The translations under genes and the position numbers were made by a program. From Flavobacterium restrictum (GTDB lineage: Bacteria > Bacteroidota > Bacteroidia > Flavobacteriales > Flavobacteriaceae), in NCBI RefSeq assembly GCF_007097245.1, contig NZ_VJZT01000001.1:434001-498000 (forward strand): a stretch of DNA of 64,000 nucleotides, read 5' to 3'. Under the pieces are notes generated by a model that was not told the origin of the DNA, did no database searches, and saw only the letters and a list, made by a program, of their open reading frames with translations. Shown piece by piece: positions 27,066 to 36,380 of this stretch. Within the stretch, counting starts at the first letter, position 1; each line of letters begins with the position of its first letter.

Positions 27066-30029
27066 ATGAGCCCCTCAAAAAAATCAGAAAACACAAACTA
27101 TAAATCCGATGATTTATTTTTTGATATGTTTGAAAACAGTGCTATTGGAATGATTATTACGGTTATTGATACCGAAAAATTTCAATTTGTAAATAAGGCT
27201 TTTCTTAAATCTATGGGCTTTACAAGAAACGAAATTATAGGCAAAACATCTGCAGAAACCGGAATTGTTATCCCAGAATTTCATAAAAAAACAATACTGC
27301 AATTGTTTCAAAAGGACAAAGTAAATACCATAGAAATCGTTCTAAATAATAAAAAAGGCGAACCGTTCTGGTTTTTAGCCTCCATTCAAGCTATACAATT
27401 TCAAGGCAAAAAATGCTCTTTAACGTCATTTATTGATATTTCAAAATCAAAAAAAAATGCCGAAGAATTAAGTAATGCCAATCAAAAATTATCTTTTCAA
27501 AACAATGAAAAAGAAAAACGGGCTAATGAATTATTGATTGCTAATGAGGAATTAGAATATCAAAATACAATCAAAGAAAAACGAGCTGCTGAATTAGTGG
27601 TTGCGAATAAAGAACTGGCTTTTCAGAACGATGAAAAAGAAAAACGAGCCGCCGAGTTGGTAATTGCTAACAAAGAACTGCTGTTTCAAAGGGGCGAAAA
27701 GCAAAATCGTGCTGATGAGTTGGATATTGCCAATATCGAATTGGCGCATCAACAAACGGAAAAACAAAACCGCGCTGACGAGTTGGATATTGCCAATATT
27801 GAATTGGCGCACCAACAATCCGAAAAATCAAATCGTGCCGATGAGTTGGATATTGCCAATATTGAACTGGCGCACCAACAAACGGAAAAGCAAAACCGTG
27901 CCGATGAATTGGATATTGCCAATATTGAATTGGCACACCAACAAGCCGAAAAGTCGAATCGTGCCCTTGAACTCGGAATTGCAAATATCGAATTGGCACA
28001 CCAACAATCCGAAAAACAAAATCGGGTCGATGAACTCAAAATAGCAACTATTGAACTAAATTTTCAAAAAAATCTAGCGCAACAGCAAGCCTATTCTCGC
28101 AGTTTGATTGAGGCCAGCCGCGATCCGTTATTTACGATAAGTCCCCAAGGAAAAATTACCGATGTCAACAAAGCCAGCGTTCGGGTTACAGGAGTTTCAC
28201 AAAACGACTTAATAGGATCTGATTTTATAGGGTATTTTACAGACCCTGAAAAAGCAAAAGACGGTTACGAAACCATTTTCAACGAAGGATTTGTAATCGA
28301 TTTTCCATTGACCATAAAAGACCATAAATTGACCGATGTCCTTTTTAATGGTTCGGTTTATAAAGACCAAAACAATACTGTAATTGGAGCTGTGGCTGTG
28401 GCTCGTGACATTACACTCCAAAAAGCATTAGAAAAAGAACTAACCGAAGCCAAAGTTTTTGCGGAACACGCAACATCCATCGCTGAACGCGCTACCATAG
28501 TTGCAAATGAATCCGTAAAATCAAAACAGCAATTCTTGTCGAATATGAGCCACGAAATTCGTACGCCAATGAACGCCATCATCGGTTTTACAAAAGTGGT
28601 ACTCAAAACAGAGCTTTCTGCCAAACAAAAAGAATACTTGACTGCTATAAAAATGAGTGGCGATGCGCTAATTGTACTCATCAATGACATTCTAGATTTG
28701 GCCAAAGTCGATGCTGGAAAAATGACTTTTGAAAAAACACCTTTCAAACTCAAATTGTCCATAAAAGCGATGTTGCACCTTTTTGAAACCAAAATCCAAG
28801 AGAAAAACCTCCAATTAATAACAAATTACGACGCCAGCATCCCAGAAGTTTTAGTAGGAGATCCAGTAAGGTTACACCAAATAATATTAAATTTAGTAAG
28901 TAATGCAGTGAAATTTACCAATAGAGGAAAAATAACCGTAAGCGTCCTCTTGGTTACGGAAAATGAGCACAAAGCAACCGTAAAATTCTCGGTTGCCGAT
29001 ACTGGAATAGGAATAAAAAACACCAAAATCGAAAAAGTTTTTGAGAATTTTCAGCAAGCCACCAGCGGTACTTCCCGTTTGTTTGGCGGTACTGGATTGG
29101 GACTTGCTATTGTAAAACAACTCGTTGAAGCCCAAAACGGAAAAATAGAAGTTGCCAGTGAGGAGAACAAAGGTTCCGTTTTTAGTTTTAGTTTAGATTT
29201 TAAAAAAACCAATGCCGATGCGGTGCTTGAACCCGAAATTCTAGAATTAAATACCGATATCAAGGACATCAAAATCCTAGTTGCCGAGGATATGGAACTC
29301 AACCAATTACTGATGAAAACGCTTTTGGATGATTTTGGTTTTGAATGCGAAATTGCAGGAAACGGAAAAATTGCCATCGAAAAACTACTTACCAAGACCT
29401 ACGATATTATCTTGATGGATTTGCAAATGCCTGAAATGAATGGTTTTGATGCCACAAAATACATTCGTAAAATACTAAAAATGGACATCCCAATCATTGC
29501 TCTCACAGCGGATGTAACCACCGTTGATGTCGAAAAATGCAAAGAAGTAGGAATGAACGATTACATTTCCAAACCAGTTGATGAACGATTATTGTACAGC
29601 AAACTGATAAGCGTTATCAAAAAACCAGTACTCATTATTGAAGAAAAAAGAAAGGGAAACACCATCATCGAAAAGATGAAATATGTGGATATGAGTTATT
29701 TGTTAAAACTAACCAAATCCAACCCAAAACTAATGACCGAAATGATCCGCGTTTATTTAAAACAAACGCCCCCACTTGTCAGGACGATGAAACAAAGTTT
29801 TCTGGACAAAGATTGGCATTTGCTACAAGCCACCATTCACAAGATGCTCCCGTCGTTTACCATCATGGGAATCAATCCCGAAATTGCCGCCGTTGCTCAT
29901 AAAATTCAAGAATTTGCTCATAAACTCGAAATTTCCGATGACTTGGATCAGCTAGTTGACCAAATCGAAAACGTGTGCAACCAAACTTTTATAGAACTCG
30001 AAATCGAACTTACCAATCTAAATAAATAA
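27066..30029 (+). CDS. Hybrid sensor histidine kinase (PAS, repeats, PAS, HisKA, HATPase, REC, Hpt)
   Basis: 987 residues, no membrane segment. Domains in order: PAS at about 15-125 (MFENSAIGMIITVID); a charged coiled coil of nine 21-residue repeats at 148-336; a second PAS at about 345-465 (LIEASRDPLFTISPQGKITD); HisKA with H496 in MSHEIRTPMNAIIGF; HATPase with GTGLGLAIVKQLVE; a receiver with acceptor D785 in ILMDLQMPEMNGFD; and an Hpt-like C-terminus with H925 in ATIHKMLPSF. It is a cytoplasmic phosphorelay sensor. I start at the ATG at 27066 (MSPSKKSENTN), since upstream codons overlap the AraC gene. The receiver gene at 30034 is its likely partner. Confidence 0.93.
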   Translation: MSPSKKSENTNYKSDDLFFDMFENSAIGMIITVIDTEKFQFVNKAFLKSMGFTRNEIIGKTSAETGIVIPEFHKKTILQLFQKDKVNTIEIVLNNKKGEPFWFLASIQAIQFQGKKCSLTSFIDISKSKKNAEELSNANQKLSFQNNEKEKRANELLIANEELEYQNTIKEKRAAELVVANKELAFQNDEKEKRAAELVIANKELLFQRGEKQNRADELDIANIELAHQQTEKQNRADELDIANIELAHQQSEKSNRADELDIANIELAHQQTEKQNRADELDIANIELAHQQAEKSNRALELGIANIELAHQQSEKQNRVDELKIATIELNFQKNLAQQQAYSRSLIEASRDPLFTISPQGKITDVNKASVRVTGVSQNDLIGSDFIGYFTDPEKAKDGYETIFNEGFVIDFPLTIKDHKLTDVLFNGSVYKDQNNTVIGAVAVARDITLQKALEKELTEAKVFAEHATSIAERATIVANESVKSKQQFLSNMSHEIRTPMNAIIGFTKVVLKTELSAKQKEYLTAIKMSGDALIVLINDILDLAKVDAGKMTFEKTPFKLKLSIKAMLHLFETKIQEKNLQLITNYDASIPEVLVGDPVRLHQIILNLVSNAVKFTNRGKITVSVLLVTENEHKATVKFSVADTGIGIKNTKIEKVFENFQQATSGTSRLFGGTGLGLAIVKQLVEAQNGKIEVASEENKGSVFSFSLDFKKTNADAVLEPEILELNTDIKDIKILVAEDMELNQLLMKTLLDDFGFECEIAGNGKIAIEKLLTKTYDIILMDLQMPEMNGFDATKYIRKILKMDIPIIALTADVTTVDVEKCKEVGMNDYISKPVDERLLYSKLISVIKKPVLIIEEKRKGNTIIEKMKYVDMSYLLKLTKSNPKLMTEMIRVYLKQTPPLVRTMKQSFLDKDWHLLQATIHKMLPSFTIMGINPEIAAVAHKIQEFAHKLEISDDLDQLVDQIENVCNQTFIELEIELTNLNK
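27507..28073 (+). repeat. Nine tandem 63-bp coding repeats in the kinase gene
   Basis: Nine 21-codon units of the form EKQNRADELDIANIELAHQ, residues 148-336 of the kinase. Units 4-8 are nearly identical in DNA; the outer units are diverged (EKEKRANELLIANEELEYQ). They predict a long coiled-coil signalling helix between the PAS domains. The homogeneous middle part is prone to expansion or contraction in steps of 63 bp. Confidence 0.9.
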
Positions 30030-30033
30030 CATC

Positions 30034-30468
30034 GTGCCAAAAGAAAACAAAATAAAATTATTCCTAGTCGATGACGATGCTGTATTTTTGAAATCGCTCG
30101 AAATTCAGTTCCTAGATCACGCAAATTTGGACATAGAAACCTTTGCTACAGGCGAATTATGCCTTGCTAACATCGCTCAAAATCCTGATATTGTAATCCT
30201 GGATTTTCACCTTGACGGAATAGATCGAACCGCTATAAACGGACTAGAAACATTAGACAAAATCAAAGATTTCAATCCTAAAATCCCTGTAATAATGCTC
30301 TCTAGCCAAGACAAAATTGATGTTGCCATCAGTTGTATGCACCACAAAGCATCGGATTATATTGTAAAATCCGAAACCGCATTTGTTCGGCTTCAAAAAG
30401 CTATTGAAACCATTTTTAAATACCAAAAAATGGAAAAAGAATTGAATTGGTACATGGAAAGAATGTAA
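30034..30468 (+). CDS. Single-domain response regulator
   Basis: 144-residue CheY-like receiver with no output domain. Acidic pocket in LFLVDDDAVFLKSLE; acceptor Asp in IVILDFHLDG; Ser/Thr in VIMLSSQDKID; switch Lys in DYIVKSETAF. The start is a GTG at 30034, 4 nt after the kinase stop, so it is translationally coupled to the kinase. As a lone receiver it may act as phosphate shuttle between the kinase Hpt domain and an unknown target, or bind a partner protein. Confidence 0.9.
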   Translation: MPKENKIKLFLVDDDAVFLKSLEIQFLDHANLDIETFATGELCLANIAQNPDIVILDFHLDGIDRTAINGLETLDKIKDFNPKIPVIMLSSQDKIDVAISCMHHKASDYIVKSETAFVRLQKAIETIFKYQKMEKELNWYMERM

Positions 30469-30520
30469 GGATTTTGATTTCAAAGTGCTGAAATTGATTT
30501 TTGAAATTGCCATCATAAAC

Positions 30521-30729
30521 CAGGGCATTCGCTTTTAAAATTTTTCACCACAAATTCCACAAATTTTCACAAATTCAAAGTCTGTTTTTGGTATGTTTGA
30601 GTTAATTATGATGTTATTGACGGGTTCATTTTTGAGTAAATTTGTGTAATTTGTGTAATTTGTGTAATTTGTGTAATTTGTGTAATTTGTGGTTAAAGAA
30701 AATTATGCTTTTTAAAAGCGAATGCCCTG
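30521..30729. repeat. 209-bp intergenic inverted repeat element
   Basis: The ends are perfect 20-bp inverted repeats (30521-30540 and 30710-30729). Further in, the left arm contains CACCACAAATTCCACAAATT and the right arm the complementary TTTGTGTAA tandem array followed by TTTGTGGTTAAA. It thus can fold into one long hairpin and has the look of a small non-autonomous element, but it has no target duplication I can identify. It fills most of the 360-nt gap between the receiver gene and the lipoprotein gene; the rest holds promoter site 2. Confidence 0.7.
30641..30692. repeat. 9-bp tandem repeat (TTTGTGTAA)
   Basis: Five perfect copies of TTTGTGTAA at 30641-30685 followed by TTTGTGG, inside the right arm of the inverted-repeat element. 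A microsatellite-like array whose copy number could vary. Confidence 0.9.
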
Positions 30730-30736
30730 TCATAAA

Positions 30737-30802
30737 ACAGCAATCTTATAACATTTCACAAAAATTCTATAACGGTTTTTATTGTTTTCAAATGCAACTT
30801 TG
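30737..30802 (+). promoter_or_regulatory. Two-box promoter, site 2 (lipoprotein)
   Basis: Boxes TCTTATAAC (30744-30752) and TTCTATAAC (30765-30773), 21 nt apart, and CAACTTTG at 30795-30802 at the same offset as in the other sites. The ATG is 27 nt downstream of the -7 element. Confidence 0.55.
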
Positions 30803-30828
30803 TAAAACAATTTTAAAGTATAGAAAAA

Positions 30829-31245
30829 ATGAACAAAGCAATCGTAATCCTCGCCATAGCAGCAGGAACAATTTTTACTTCTTGCAAATCGGCCAATCAA
30901 AAACAAGCGACAGCCCAACAAAATGCAACAGAAGCCAATCAGGATTTGACAAACACGCAAGCATCCAATGTTGCTGAATGGAAAGCTTTCAAAGCCGAAT
31001 CACAAGCAAAAATTCTCGATAATGAGCAACGAATTGCTAATTTGAAAGAAAAAATGAATAAACCAGGCAGCACTTTCGACGGAATATACCGTACTCGAAT
31101 CGAAAAACTCGAAGCCAAAAACAACGATCTCAAAGCAAAATTAAACAACTACGACGGCAACCAAACCGATTGGCAAACATTCAAAAGCGATTTTAATCGA
31201 GATATGGACGAAATTGGAAACAACATAAAAGATTTGTTTAGATAA
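30829..31245 (+). CDS. Small coiled-coil lipoprotein
   Basis: 138 residues. Type II signal peptide with lipobox TSC (Cys19), followed by a Gln/Ala/Asn-rich linker and two predicted helical segments: WKAFKAESQAKILDNEQRIA, then TRIEKLEAKNNDLKAKLNNY. The end is DMDEIGNNIKDLFR. It is likely anchored in the outer or inner membrane facing the periplasm. Family unrecognised; similar short helical lipoproteins are common in Bacteroidota stress loci. It is driven by a two-box promoter and precedes the P-type ATPase by 62 nt. Confidence 0.75.
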   Translation: MNKAIVILAIAAGTIFTSCKSANQKQATAQQNATEANQDLTNTQASNVAEWKAFKAESQAKILDNEQRIANLKEKMNKPGSTFDGIYRTRIEKLEAKNNDLKAKLNNYDGNQTDWQTFKSDFNRDMDEIGNNIKDLFR

Positions 31246-31307
31246 GATTTTTAATACCATAACCACCAAAGGTAGGATTAATTTCTTGCCTTTTTTTAAT
31301 TAAAGCA

Positions 31308-33818
31308 ATGACAACAAGCCCACATACTATCAAAGGTTTATCGAATGAAGAAGTGCTTTTATCCAGAAAAACACACGGCAGCAATTCGGTGGATTTAAAG
31401 GACGAAAATCCATTTGCAAAATCGGTTTTAAAGTTTGTAAAAGATCCTATGATACTATTGTTGGTGGTGGCGTCAACGATTTATTTTGTGAGCGGAAAAA
31501 CGGTTGACGGCCTGTTTTTGGCATCGGCAATTGTGTTGGTTTCCGTGCTTTCGTCCTATCAAAATGCTCGGAGCAGGAATGCTTTGGATAAACTGAAAGA
31601 TTTTACAAAACCCAAATGCAAAGTTATTAGAAACGGAAAAACGATCGAAATAAAAACGTCAGCATTAGTGGTTGGAGACAGCCTATTGGTCGAGGAAGGA
31701 ACTTCAATATCGGGTGATGGAACAATAGTACATTCGAACGATTTTTCGGTAAACGAAGCTATTTTAACAGGCGAATCGCTATTGGTTTCCAAAGACAAAT
31801 CGAGTAGCGATAACCAGATTTTTCAAGGAACAACAGTGGCAAGCGGATTGGCAATTGCCACTATTACTGCTATTGGTAACCAAACCAAATTGGGAAAAAT
31901 TGGCAAAAGTCTAGAAGCAATTGCCGAAGAAAAAACACCTTTGGAACTACAAATTGGTCATTTTGTGCAGCAAATGGCCATTGCAGGAGCCATCGTTTTT
32001 GGGGTGGTTTGGGGTATCAATTGGTACCATTCCAAGAGTTTTATGGACAGCTTGCTCAAAGCATTGACCTTGGCAATGAGTGTTTTGCCAGAAGAAATCC
32101 CTATTGCCTTTACCACATTTATGGCACTTGGCGCTTGGCGCATGATGAAAAAAGGGATTGTCGTGAAGCAAATGAAAACCGTAGAAACCCTAGGAAGTGC
32201 CACCGTGATTTGCATTGACAAAACGGGTACAATTACAGAAAACACGATGCGTTTGGCAAAAATTTTTACTTTAGAATCCAATAGAATTTTGGATTTAGAA
32301 AATGATTTGTCGGATGCCGAAAACCAATTAATAACAATGGGAATGTGGGCAAGCGAACCCATTCCGTTTGACCCAATGGAAGTAGCATTGCACGAAATGT
32401 ATGCTCAAAAAACAAAAAAAGACGAACGCTTGCTATACAAAATGGTACACGAATATCCGTTGTCTGGCCAACCGCCTATGATGACGCATTTGTTTGAAAA
32501 CAAATCTGGAAACCAAATTATCGCTGCCAAAGGCGGTTCCGAAGCCATAATGGCTATTTCCAAATTATCGGTGAACCAAAAAAAGCAAATTCAGGAAGCC
32601 ATACAAGCATTGGCTACCGAAGGCTACCGAATTTTAGCGGTTGGCGAAGCGGTTTTTAAAGGCAAAAAGTACCCCAAAACCCAACAAGAATTTCAGTTGG
32701 AATTCAAGGGGTTATTAGCGTTTTATGACCCACCAAAAAAGAATATTCGGCTGGTTTTACAGCACTTTTACAGAGCAGGAATTGCCGTAAAAATCATTAC
32801 GGGCGACAATGCCGAAACCACCTCGAGCATTGCCAAACAAATAGGATTTATAGGATTTGACAAAAGTATTTCGGGCGAGGAACTGATGCAATTGACCCAT
32901 TTAGAACTCAAAAAGAAAGTAAAGGAAATCCATTTATTTACCCGAATGTTTCCCGAAGCAAAACTTAAAATCATCGAGGCACTCAAAGCAAATCACGAAA
33001 TTGTAGCCATGACGGGCGATGGCGTAAATGATGGACCAGCACTCAAAGCAGCGCACATAGGCATTGCAATGGGCAAAAAAGGAACCGAAATAGCCAAAGA
33101 AGCCGCCTCGTTAATTATAGTAAACGACGATTTGTCGAAAATGGTTTTTGCCATTTCGATGGGGCGAAAAATATATGCCAACCTCAAAAAAGCCATTCGG
33201 TTTATCATCTCTATACACATTCCTATTATACTTACCGTTTTTATACCACTGGCTTTGGGCTGGAAATATCCAAGTATTTTTTCGCCCTTGCACATTATAT
33301 TTCTCGAATTGATTATGGGACCTACTTGCTCGATTGTGTACGAAAACGAACCGATAGAAAAAAACACAATGTTGCAAAAACCAAGGCTTTTTACAACCAC
33401 TTTTTTCAATTGGAAAGAGCTTTCGACCAGTATTCTTCAGGGTTTGATGATCACAATAGGGTCGTTAGGAATGTATCAATACAGAGTAGCTCTGGGGTAT
33501 AACGAAGCCCATACGAGAACAATGGTTTTTGTGGTTTTGGTTACCGCCAATATCGTTTTAACCTTGGTCAATCGCTCCTTTTATTATTCGGTTTTGACCA
33601 CTTTGGCGTACAAAAACAAGTTGGTTGCTTTGATTGTTGGCATTACAATAGTGGTTATGGGCTTACTGCTTTATGTAGCTCCCTTGTCCAACTTTTTTGA
33701 TTTTGAGTATTTGAACGGCAATCAATTAGGTATGGCAATAGCAATAGGAAGTGTTTCCGTTTTGTGGTACGAACTAGTCAAATTATGGAAACGAAATTTT
33801 AAAAAAACATCAAAATGA
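31308..33818 (+). CDS. Cation-transporting P-type ATPase (P2-like)
   Basis: 836 residues, the length of bacterial Ca2+-ATPase-like pumps. N-terminal cation-ATPase domain GLSNEEVLLSRKTHGSN; actuator motif LTGES (about residue 155); TM4 ion-site segment SVLPEEIPIAFTTFMALGAW, where PEEIP replaces the PEGLP of classical Ca2+ pumps; phosphorylated Asp D304 in CIDKTGTIT; the hinge MTGDGVNDGPALKAAHIG; and a C-terminal block of about six helices. No heavy-metal-binding domain. The ion could be Ca2+, Mn2+ or another cation. Its stop codon overlaps the next gene by 4 nt. Confidence 0.9.
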   Translation: MTTSPHTIKGLSNEEVLLSRKTHGSNSVDLKDENPFAKSVLKFVKDPMILLLVVASTIYFVSGKTVDGLFLASAIVLVSVLSSYQNARSRNALDKLKDFTKPKCKVIRNGKTIEIKTSALVVGDSLLVEEGTSISGDGTIVHSNDFSVNEAILTGESLLVSKDKSSSDNQIFQGTTVASGLAIATITAIGNQTKLGKIGKSLEAIAEEKTPLELQIGHFVQQMAIAGAIVFGVVWGINWYHSKSFMDSLLKALTLAMSVLPEEIPIAFTTFMALGAWRMMKKGIVVKQMKTVETLGSATVICIDKTGTITENTMRLAKIFTLESNRILDLENDLSDAENQLITMGMWASEPIPFDPMEVALHEMYAQKTKKDERLLYKMVHEYPLSGQPPMMTHLFENKSGNQIIAAKGGSEAIMAISKLSVNQKKQIQEAIQALATEGYRILAVGEAVFKGKKYPKTQQEFQLEFKGLLAFYDPPKKNIRLVLQHFYRAGIAVKIITGDNAETTSSIAKQIGFIGFDKSISGEELMQLTHLELKKKVKEIHLFTRMFPEAKLKIIEALKANHEIVAMTGDGVNDGPALKAAHIGIAMGKKGTEIAKEAASLIIVNDDLSKMVFAISMGRKIYANLKKAIRFIISIHIPIILTVFIPLALGWKYPSIFSPLHIIFLELIMGPTCSIVYENEPIEKNTMLQKPRLFTTTFFNWKELSTSILQGLMITIGSLGMYQYRVALGYNEAHTRTMVFVVLVTANIVLTLVNRSFYYSVLTTLAYKNKLVALIVGITIVVMGLLLYVAPLSNFFDFEYLNGNQLGMAIAIGSVSVLWYELVKLWKRNFKKTSK

Positions 33819-34885
33819 CACTATCTTTAACATCAGTTATCAAAAAAATACTTCTTCTTTTTCTATTATTTTTAGGGCTTTATTTTGCCAAAGATTTCTT
33901 GATTCCGTTGTGCATTGGTGGCATTTTGGCTACCTTGTTTTTACCTTTTTGCCATTGGATGGAAAGCAAAAAAGTACCCAAAGGAATCGCCGTTTTTGCT
34001 TGCTTATTGGCGTTTTTACTCTTACTTTTTATTCTGATTTCGCTTTTGGGTTACAAGGTTATGGAACTCATTAGCGACATTGCCACTTTGAAACAAAAAG
34101 CCATCGAAACGGGGACACAAATCCAAAAATACGTTTTTAACCACCTCAATATTTCTATCTCGGAGCAGTTCAAGATTCTTAAAAACGAGCAACCCTCCTA
34201 CTCCAATATGTTGCAAATGATGGTAGGTTCAGTAACTAATTTTTTGTCCAGTTTTATTTTACTACTGGTTTATTTTGCGTTCCTATTGTACTATCGCAGT
34301 CACATTAAAGACTTTTTGGTGCAACTCACTGCCAAATCACAACAAACCGAAATGCAGCAAATTTTGAAAAAAGTAACCGCTGTTTCACAACAATATTTAC
34401 TGGGTTTATTCAAGATGATTTTTCTTTTATGGATAATGTACGGTGTAGGTTTTAGTGTTTTGGGTGTCGAAAACGCTATTTTCTTTGCCATTTTGTGCGG
34501 GTTATTAGAAATCGTTCCGTTTATAGGCAACATCACGGGTACTACATTGACGGTTTTGGTAGCAGCCATTCACGGTAGCAATTTGGGGTTATTGGGCGGA
34601 ATCGTGCTTGTTTATGGCATTGTGCAACTCATTCAGGGTTGGATTTTGGAACCTTTGATTTTGGGACCACAAGTCAAAATAAATTCCCTATTTACCATTA
34701 TAGCCTTGGTTTTGGGCGAATTACTTTGGGGGATTCCAGGCATTATTTTAGCAATTCCGCTCACAGCAATGTTCAAAATTGTTTGTGATCATATCGAATC
34801 CTTAAAGCCTTTTGGTTTTTTGATAGGAGAAATTGAAAGCAGTAAAAAAGAAGTTGGATTTATTGCCAAATTAAAAAAAATATAA
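33815..34885 (+). CDS. AI-2E family membrane protein
   Basis: 356-residue AI-2E/UPF0118 transporter with the usual eight helices: two pairs at the N-terminus (LLLFLLFLGLYFAKDFLIPL), a soluble middle segment, then conserved helices with the GLLEIVPFIGNITG motif and the LVLGELLWGIPGIILAIPLT re-entrant region. The family includes Na+/H+ antiporters and AI-2 exporters. Start ATGA overlaps the ATPase stop, so they are translationally coupled. Confidence 0.9.
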   Translation: MTLSLTSVIKKILLLFLLFLGLYFAKDFLIPLCIGGILATLFLPFCHWMESKKVPKGIAVFACLLAFLLLLFILISLLGYKVMELISDIATLKQKAIETGTQIQKYVFNHLNISISEQFKILKNEQPSYSNMLQMMVGSVTNFLSSFILLLVYFAFLLYYRSHIKDFLVQLTAKSQQTEMQQILKKVTAVSQQYLLGLFKMIFLLWIMYGVGFSVLGVENAIFFAILCGLLEIVPFIGNITGTTLTVLVAAIHGSNLGLLGGIVLVYGIVQLIQGWILEPLILGPQVKINSLFTIIALVLGELLWGIPGIILAIPLTAMFKIVCDHIESLKPFGFLIGEIESSKKEVGFIAKLKKI

Positions 34886-34912
34886 CAATGGGTTAATTAA
34901 ACCAATTTTAAA

Positions 34913-35000
34913 AATGGTACCCAGATGAAACGAATTTAAACCGATAAAAATCGATTCGTATATATCAATCAGCAAAAATCTGTGTCATCTGTGTACCATT
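34913..35000. repeat. Imperfect inverted repeat after the AI-2E gene
   Basis: AATGGTACCCAGATGA from 34913 pairs with TCATCTGTGTACCATT ending at 35000, with mismatches, and the AATCTGTGTCATCTGTG core resembles widespread flavobacterial intergenic repeats. The 169-nt gap holds nothing else I recognise. Confidence 0.6.
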
Positions 35001-35054
35001 ATTGAATTGTTAGTCCTCTTGGCGGACACCCCAAAAAAAAATAAAAACAACCAA

Positions 35055-35966
35055 ATGATACCATTCAAAATTAACGATTTAGGACAACTCTTTAAGGCTA
35101 CTTTCAAAGAATGGCTGGCCAAAGATCCGTTCCGGCAAAGTGCCATTATTGCCTATTATGCCATATTTAGCATTCCAGGATTGCTAGTTTTATGTATTGC
35201 CATTGCTGGATATTTCTTTGGAACTGATGCGGTAAATCAAAACTTGATGCAACAAATATCCGAAACAATTGGATCCCAAACCGCTCTACAAATTCAAGAA
35301 GTTTTATCAAAATCGACCACCGAAAAATCGACCACTTGGGGATCAATCGTTGGAATATCCGTATTGTTAGTAGGCGCTACAGGCGTTTTTGTAGAACTTC
35401 AAAAAACACTAAACTTAATTTGGAATGTAAAAGTAAAACCCCAAAACGGCATTTGGCTCATTGTAAAAGCACGTCTATTTTCGTTTGGATTGATACTGGC
35501 AATTGCGTTCCTATTGACCATCTCGTTAGTCATTTCAACAGCATTAGTAGCTGTAAGCAATTATATTGCGTTCGAAAGCTCACAATTCATGATGCTCCTT
35601 TATGGACTACTCAATTTTATCATTTCGTTAGCGGTTATTTCAGCCTTATTTGCCATGATATTCAAGATTTTACCTGATGCCAAAATCAAATGGAAACACG
35701 TTTGGTTGGGGTCATTGGTTACTGGATTATTGTTTACTCTAGGTAAAATGGGTTTGGCTTATTATTTTGGAAAAGTACAACCAGCCTCCATTTATGGTGC
35801 TGCGGGTTCAGTAATTCTTATTTTGCTTTGGGTTTCGTACTCGTCTATGATTTTATTTTTTGGAGCCGAATTTACTGCCGCTTACGCCAAAATGTATTCT
35901 GGAACTATTGCTCCAACCGCTATTGCAAAAGTGGAAATTCCAACCACATTAGAAAAAACATTGTAA
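35055..35966 (+). CDS. YihY/BrkB-family membrane protein
   Basis: 303 residues with about six helices and the family core RQSAIIAYYAIFSIPGLLVL, VGATGVFVELQKTLNLIWNV and YFGKVQPASIYGAAGSVILI. The family was once called ribonuclease BN but is an inner-membrane transporter-like fold of unknown substrate. I start at the ATG at 35055 (MIPFKINDLG); an in-frame ATG at 35007 would add 16 hydrophilic residues from the end of the preceding repeat region. Its neighbours are AI-2E and other envelope-stress genes. Confidence 0.88.
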   Translation: MIPFKINDLGQLFKATFKEWLAKDPFRQSAIIAYYAIFSIPGLLVLCIAIAGYFFGTDAVNQNLMQQISETIGSQTALQIQEVLSKSTTEKSTTWGSIVGISVLLVGATGVFVELQKTLNLIWNVKVKPQNGIWLIVKARLFSFGLILAIAFLLTISLVISTALVAVSNYIAFESSQFMMLLYGLLNFIISLAVISALFAMIFKILPDAKIKWKHVWLGSLVTGLLFTLGKMGLAYYFGKVQPASIYGAAGSVILILLWVSYSSMILFFGAEFTAAYAKMYSGTIAPTAIAKVEIPTTLEKTL

Positions 35967-36006
35967 ATTTTAGAGACTAGAAACAATAGAAAATAGAAAA
36001 CCAAAA

Positions 36007-36216
36007 ATGAAGGTATTCGCTAAAAAAATTAAAATTATGAAAGCATCGAAACCCAAAAAAAGTACGCCTAAACAAACAAAAATTGCGCAAGTAATGCACA
36101 AATTCAAAGAAAGTAATTTACATTCAGGCAAAACGAACACCATTGTAACCAACCCAAAACAAGCCATTGCCATCGCTTTGAGCGAAGCCGAAGAATTGAA
36201 TGAAAAGAAAAAATAA
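36007..36216 (+). CDS. Small basic DUF6496-like protein
   Basis: 69 residues, Lys-rich N-terminus followed by the DUF6496-type core QVMHKFKESNLHSGK and NPKQAIAIALSEAEELN. Such proteins accompany stress genes and may bind nucleic acid, which is inference from charge. An internal ATG at 36037 (MKASKPKKST) is an alternative start and would omit ten residues. It follows YihY by 40 nt. Confidence 0.72.
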   Translation: MKVFAKKIKIMKASKPKKSTPKQTKIAQVMHKFKESNLHSGKTNTIVTNPKQAIAIALSEAEELNEKKK

Positions 36217-36329
36217 GGCATTGCACCAAAACCTTTATAATCCAAATACACAGAAGTTGTAGCATGGCTAAAGCATTAGAATAGCCCAAAAAACAACTCT
36301 ATTTAATCCGCCAATTTCATAAAAAAGGA

Positions 36330-36360
36330 ATGACTGTCAAAAAAAAGACAGTCATTTTTT
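36330..36360 (+). terminator. Intrinsic terminator
   Basis: AATGACTGTC (36329-36338) pairs with GACAGTCATT (36347-36356) around an A-rich loop and is followed by a T run. It closes the transcript of the P-type ATPase to DUF6496 group. Confidence 0.85.
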
Positions 36361-36380
36361 GTACCGTCAAATCCCTCCAC

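Noticed and set aside
27667..28039. Long open frames on the minus strand and in other frames across the kinase repeat region
   Set aside because: They mirror the 63-bp coding repeat of the kinase and have no start context, domain or promoter of their own.
27507..28073. CRISPR-like periodic repeats
   Set aside because: Repeats are contiguous 63-bp coding units with no unique spacers and no cas genes nearby.
30642..30977. Open frame with MCNLCNLCNLC start
   Set aside because: It is only the translation of the TTTGTGTAA tandem array running into the lipoprotein gene in another frame.
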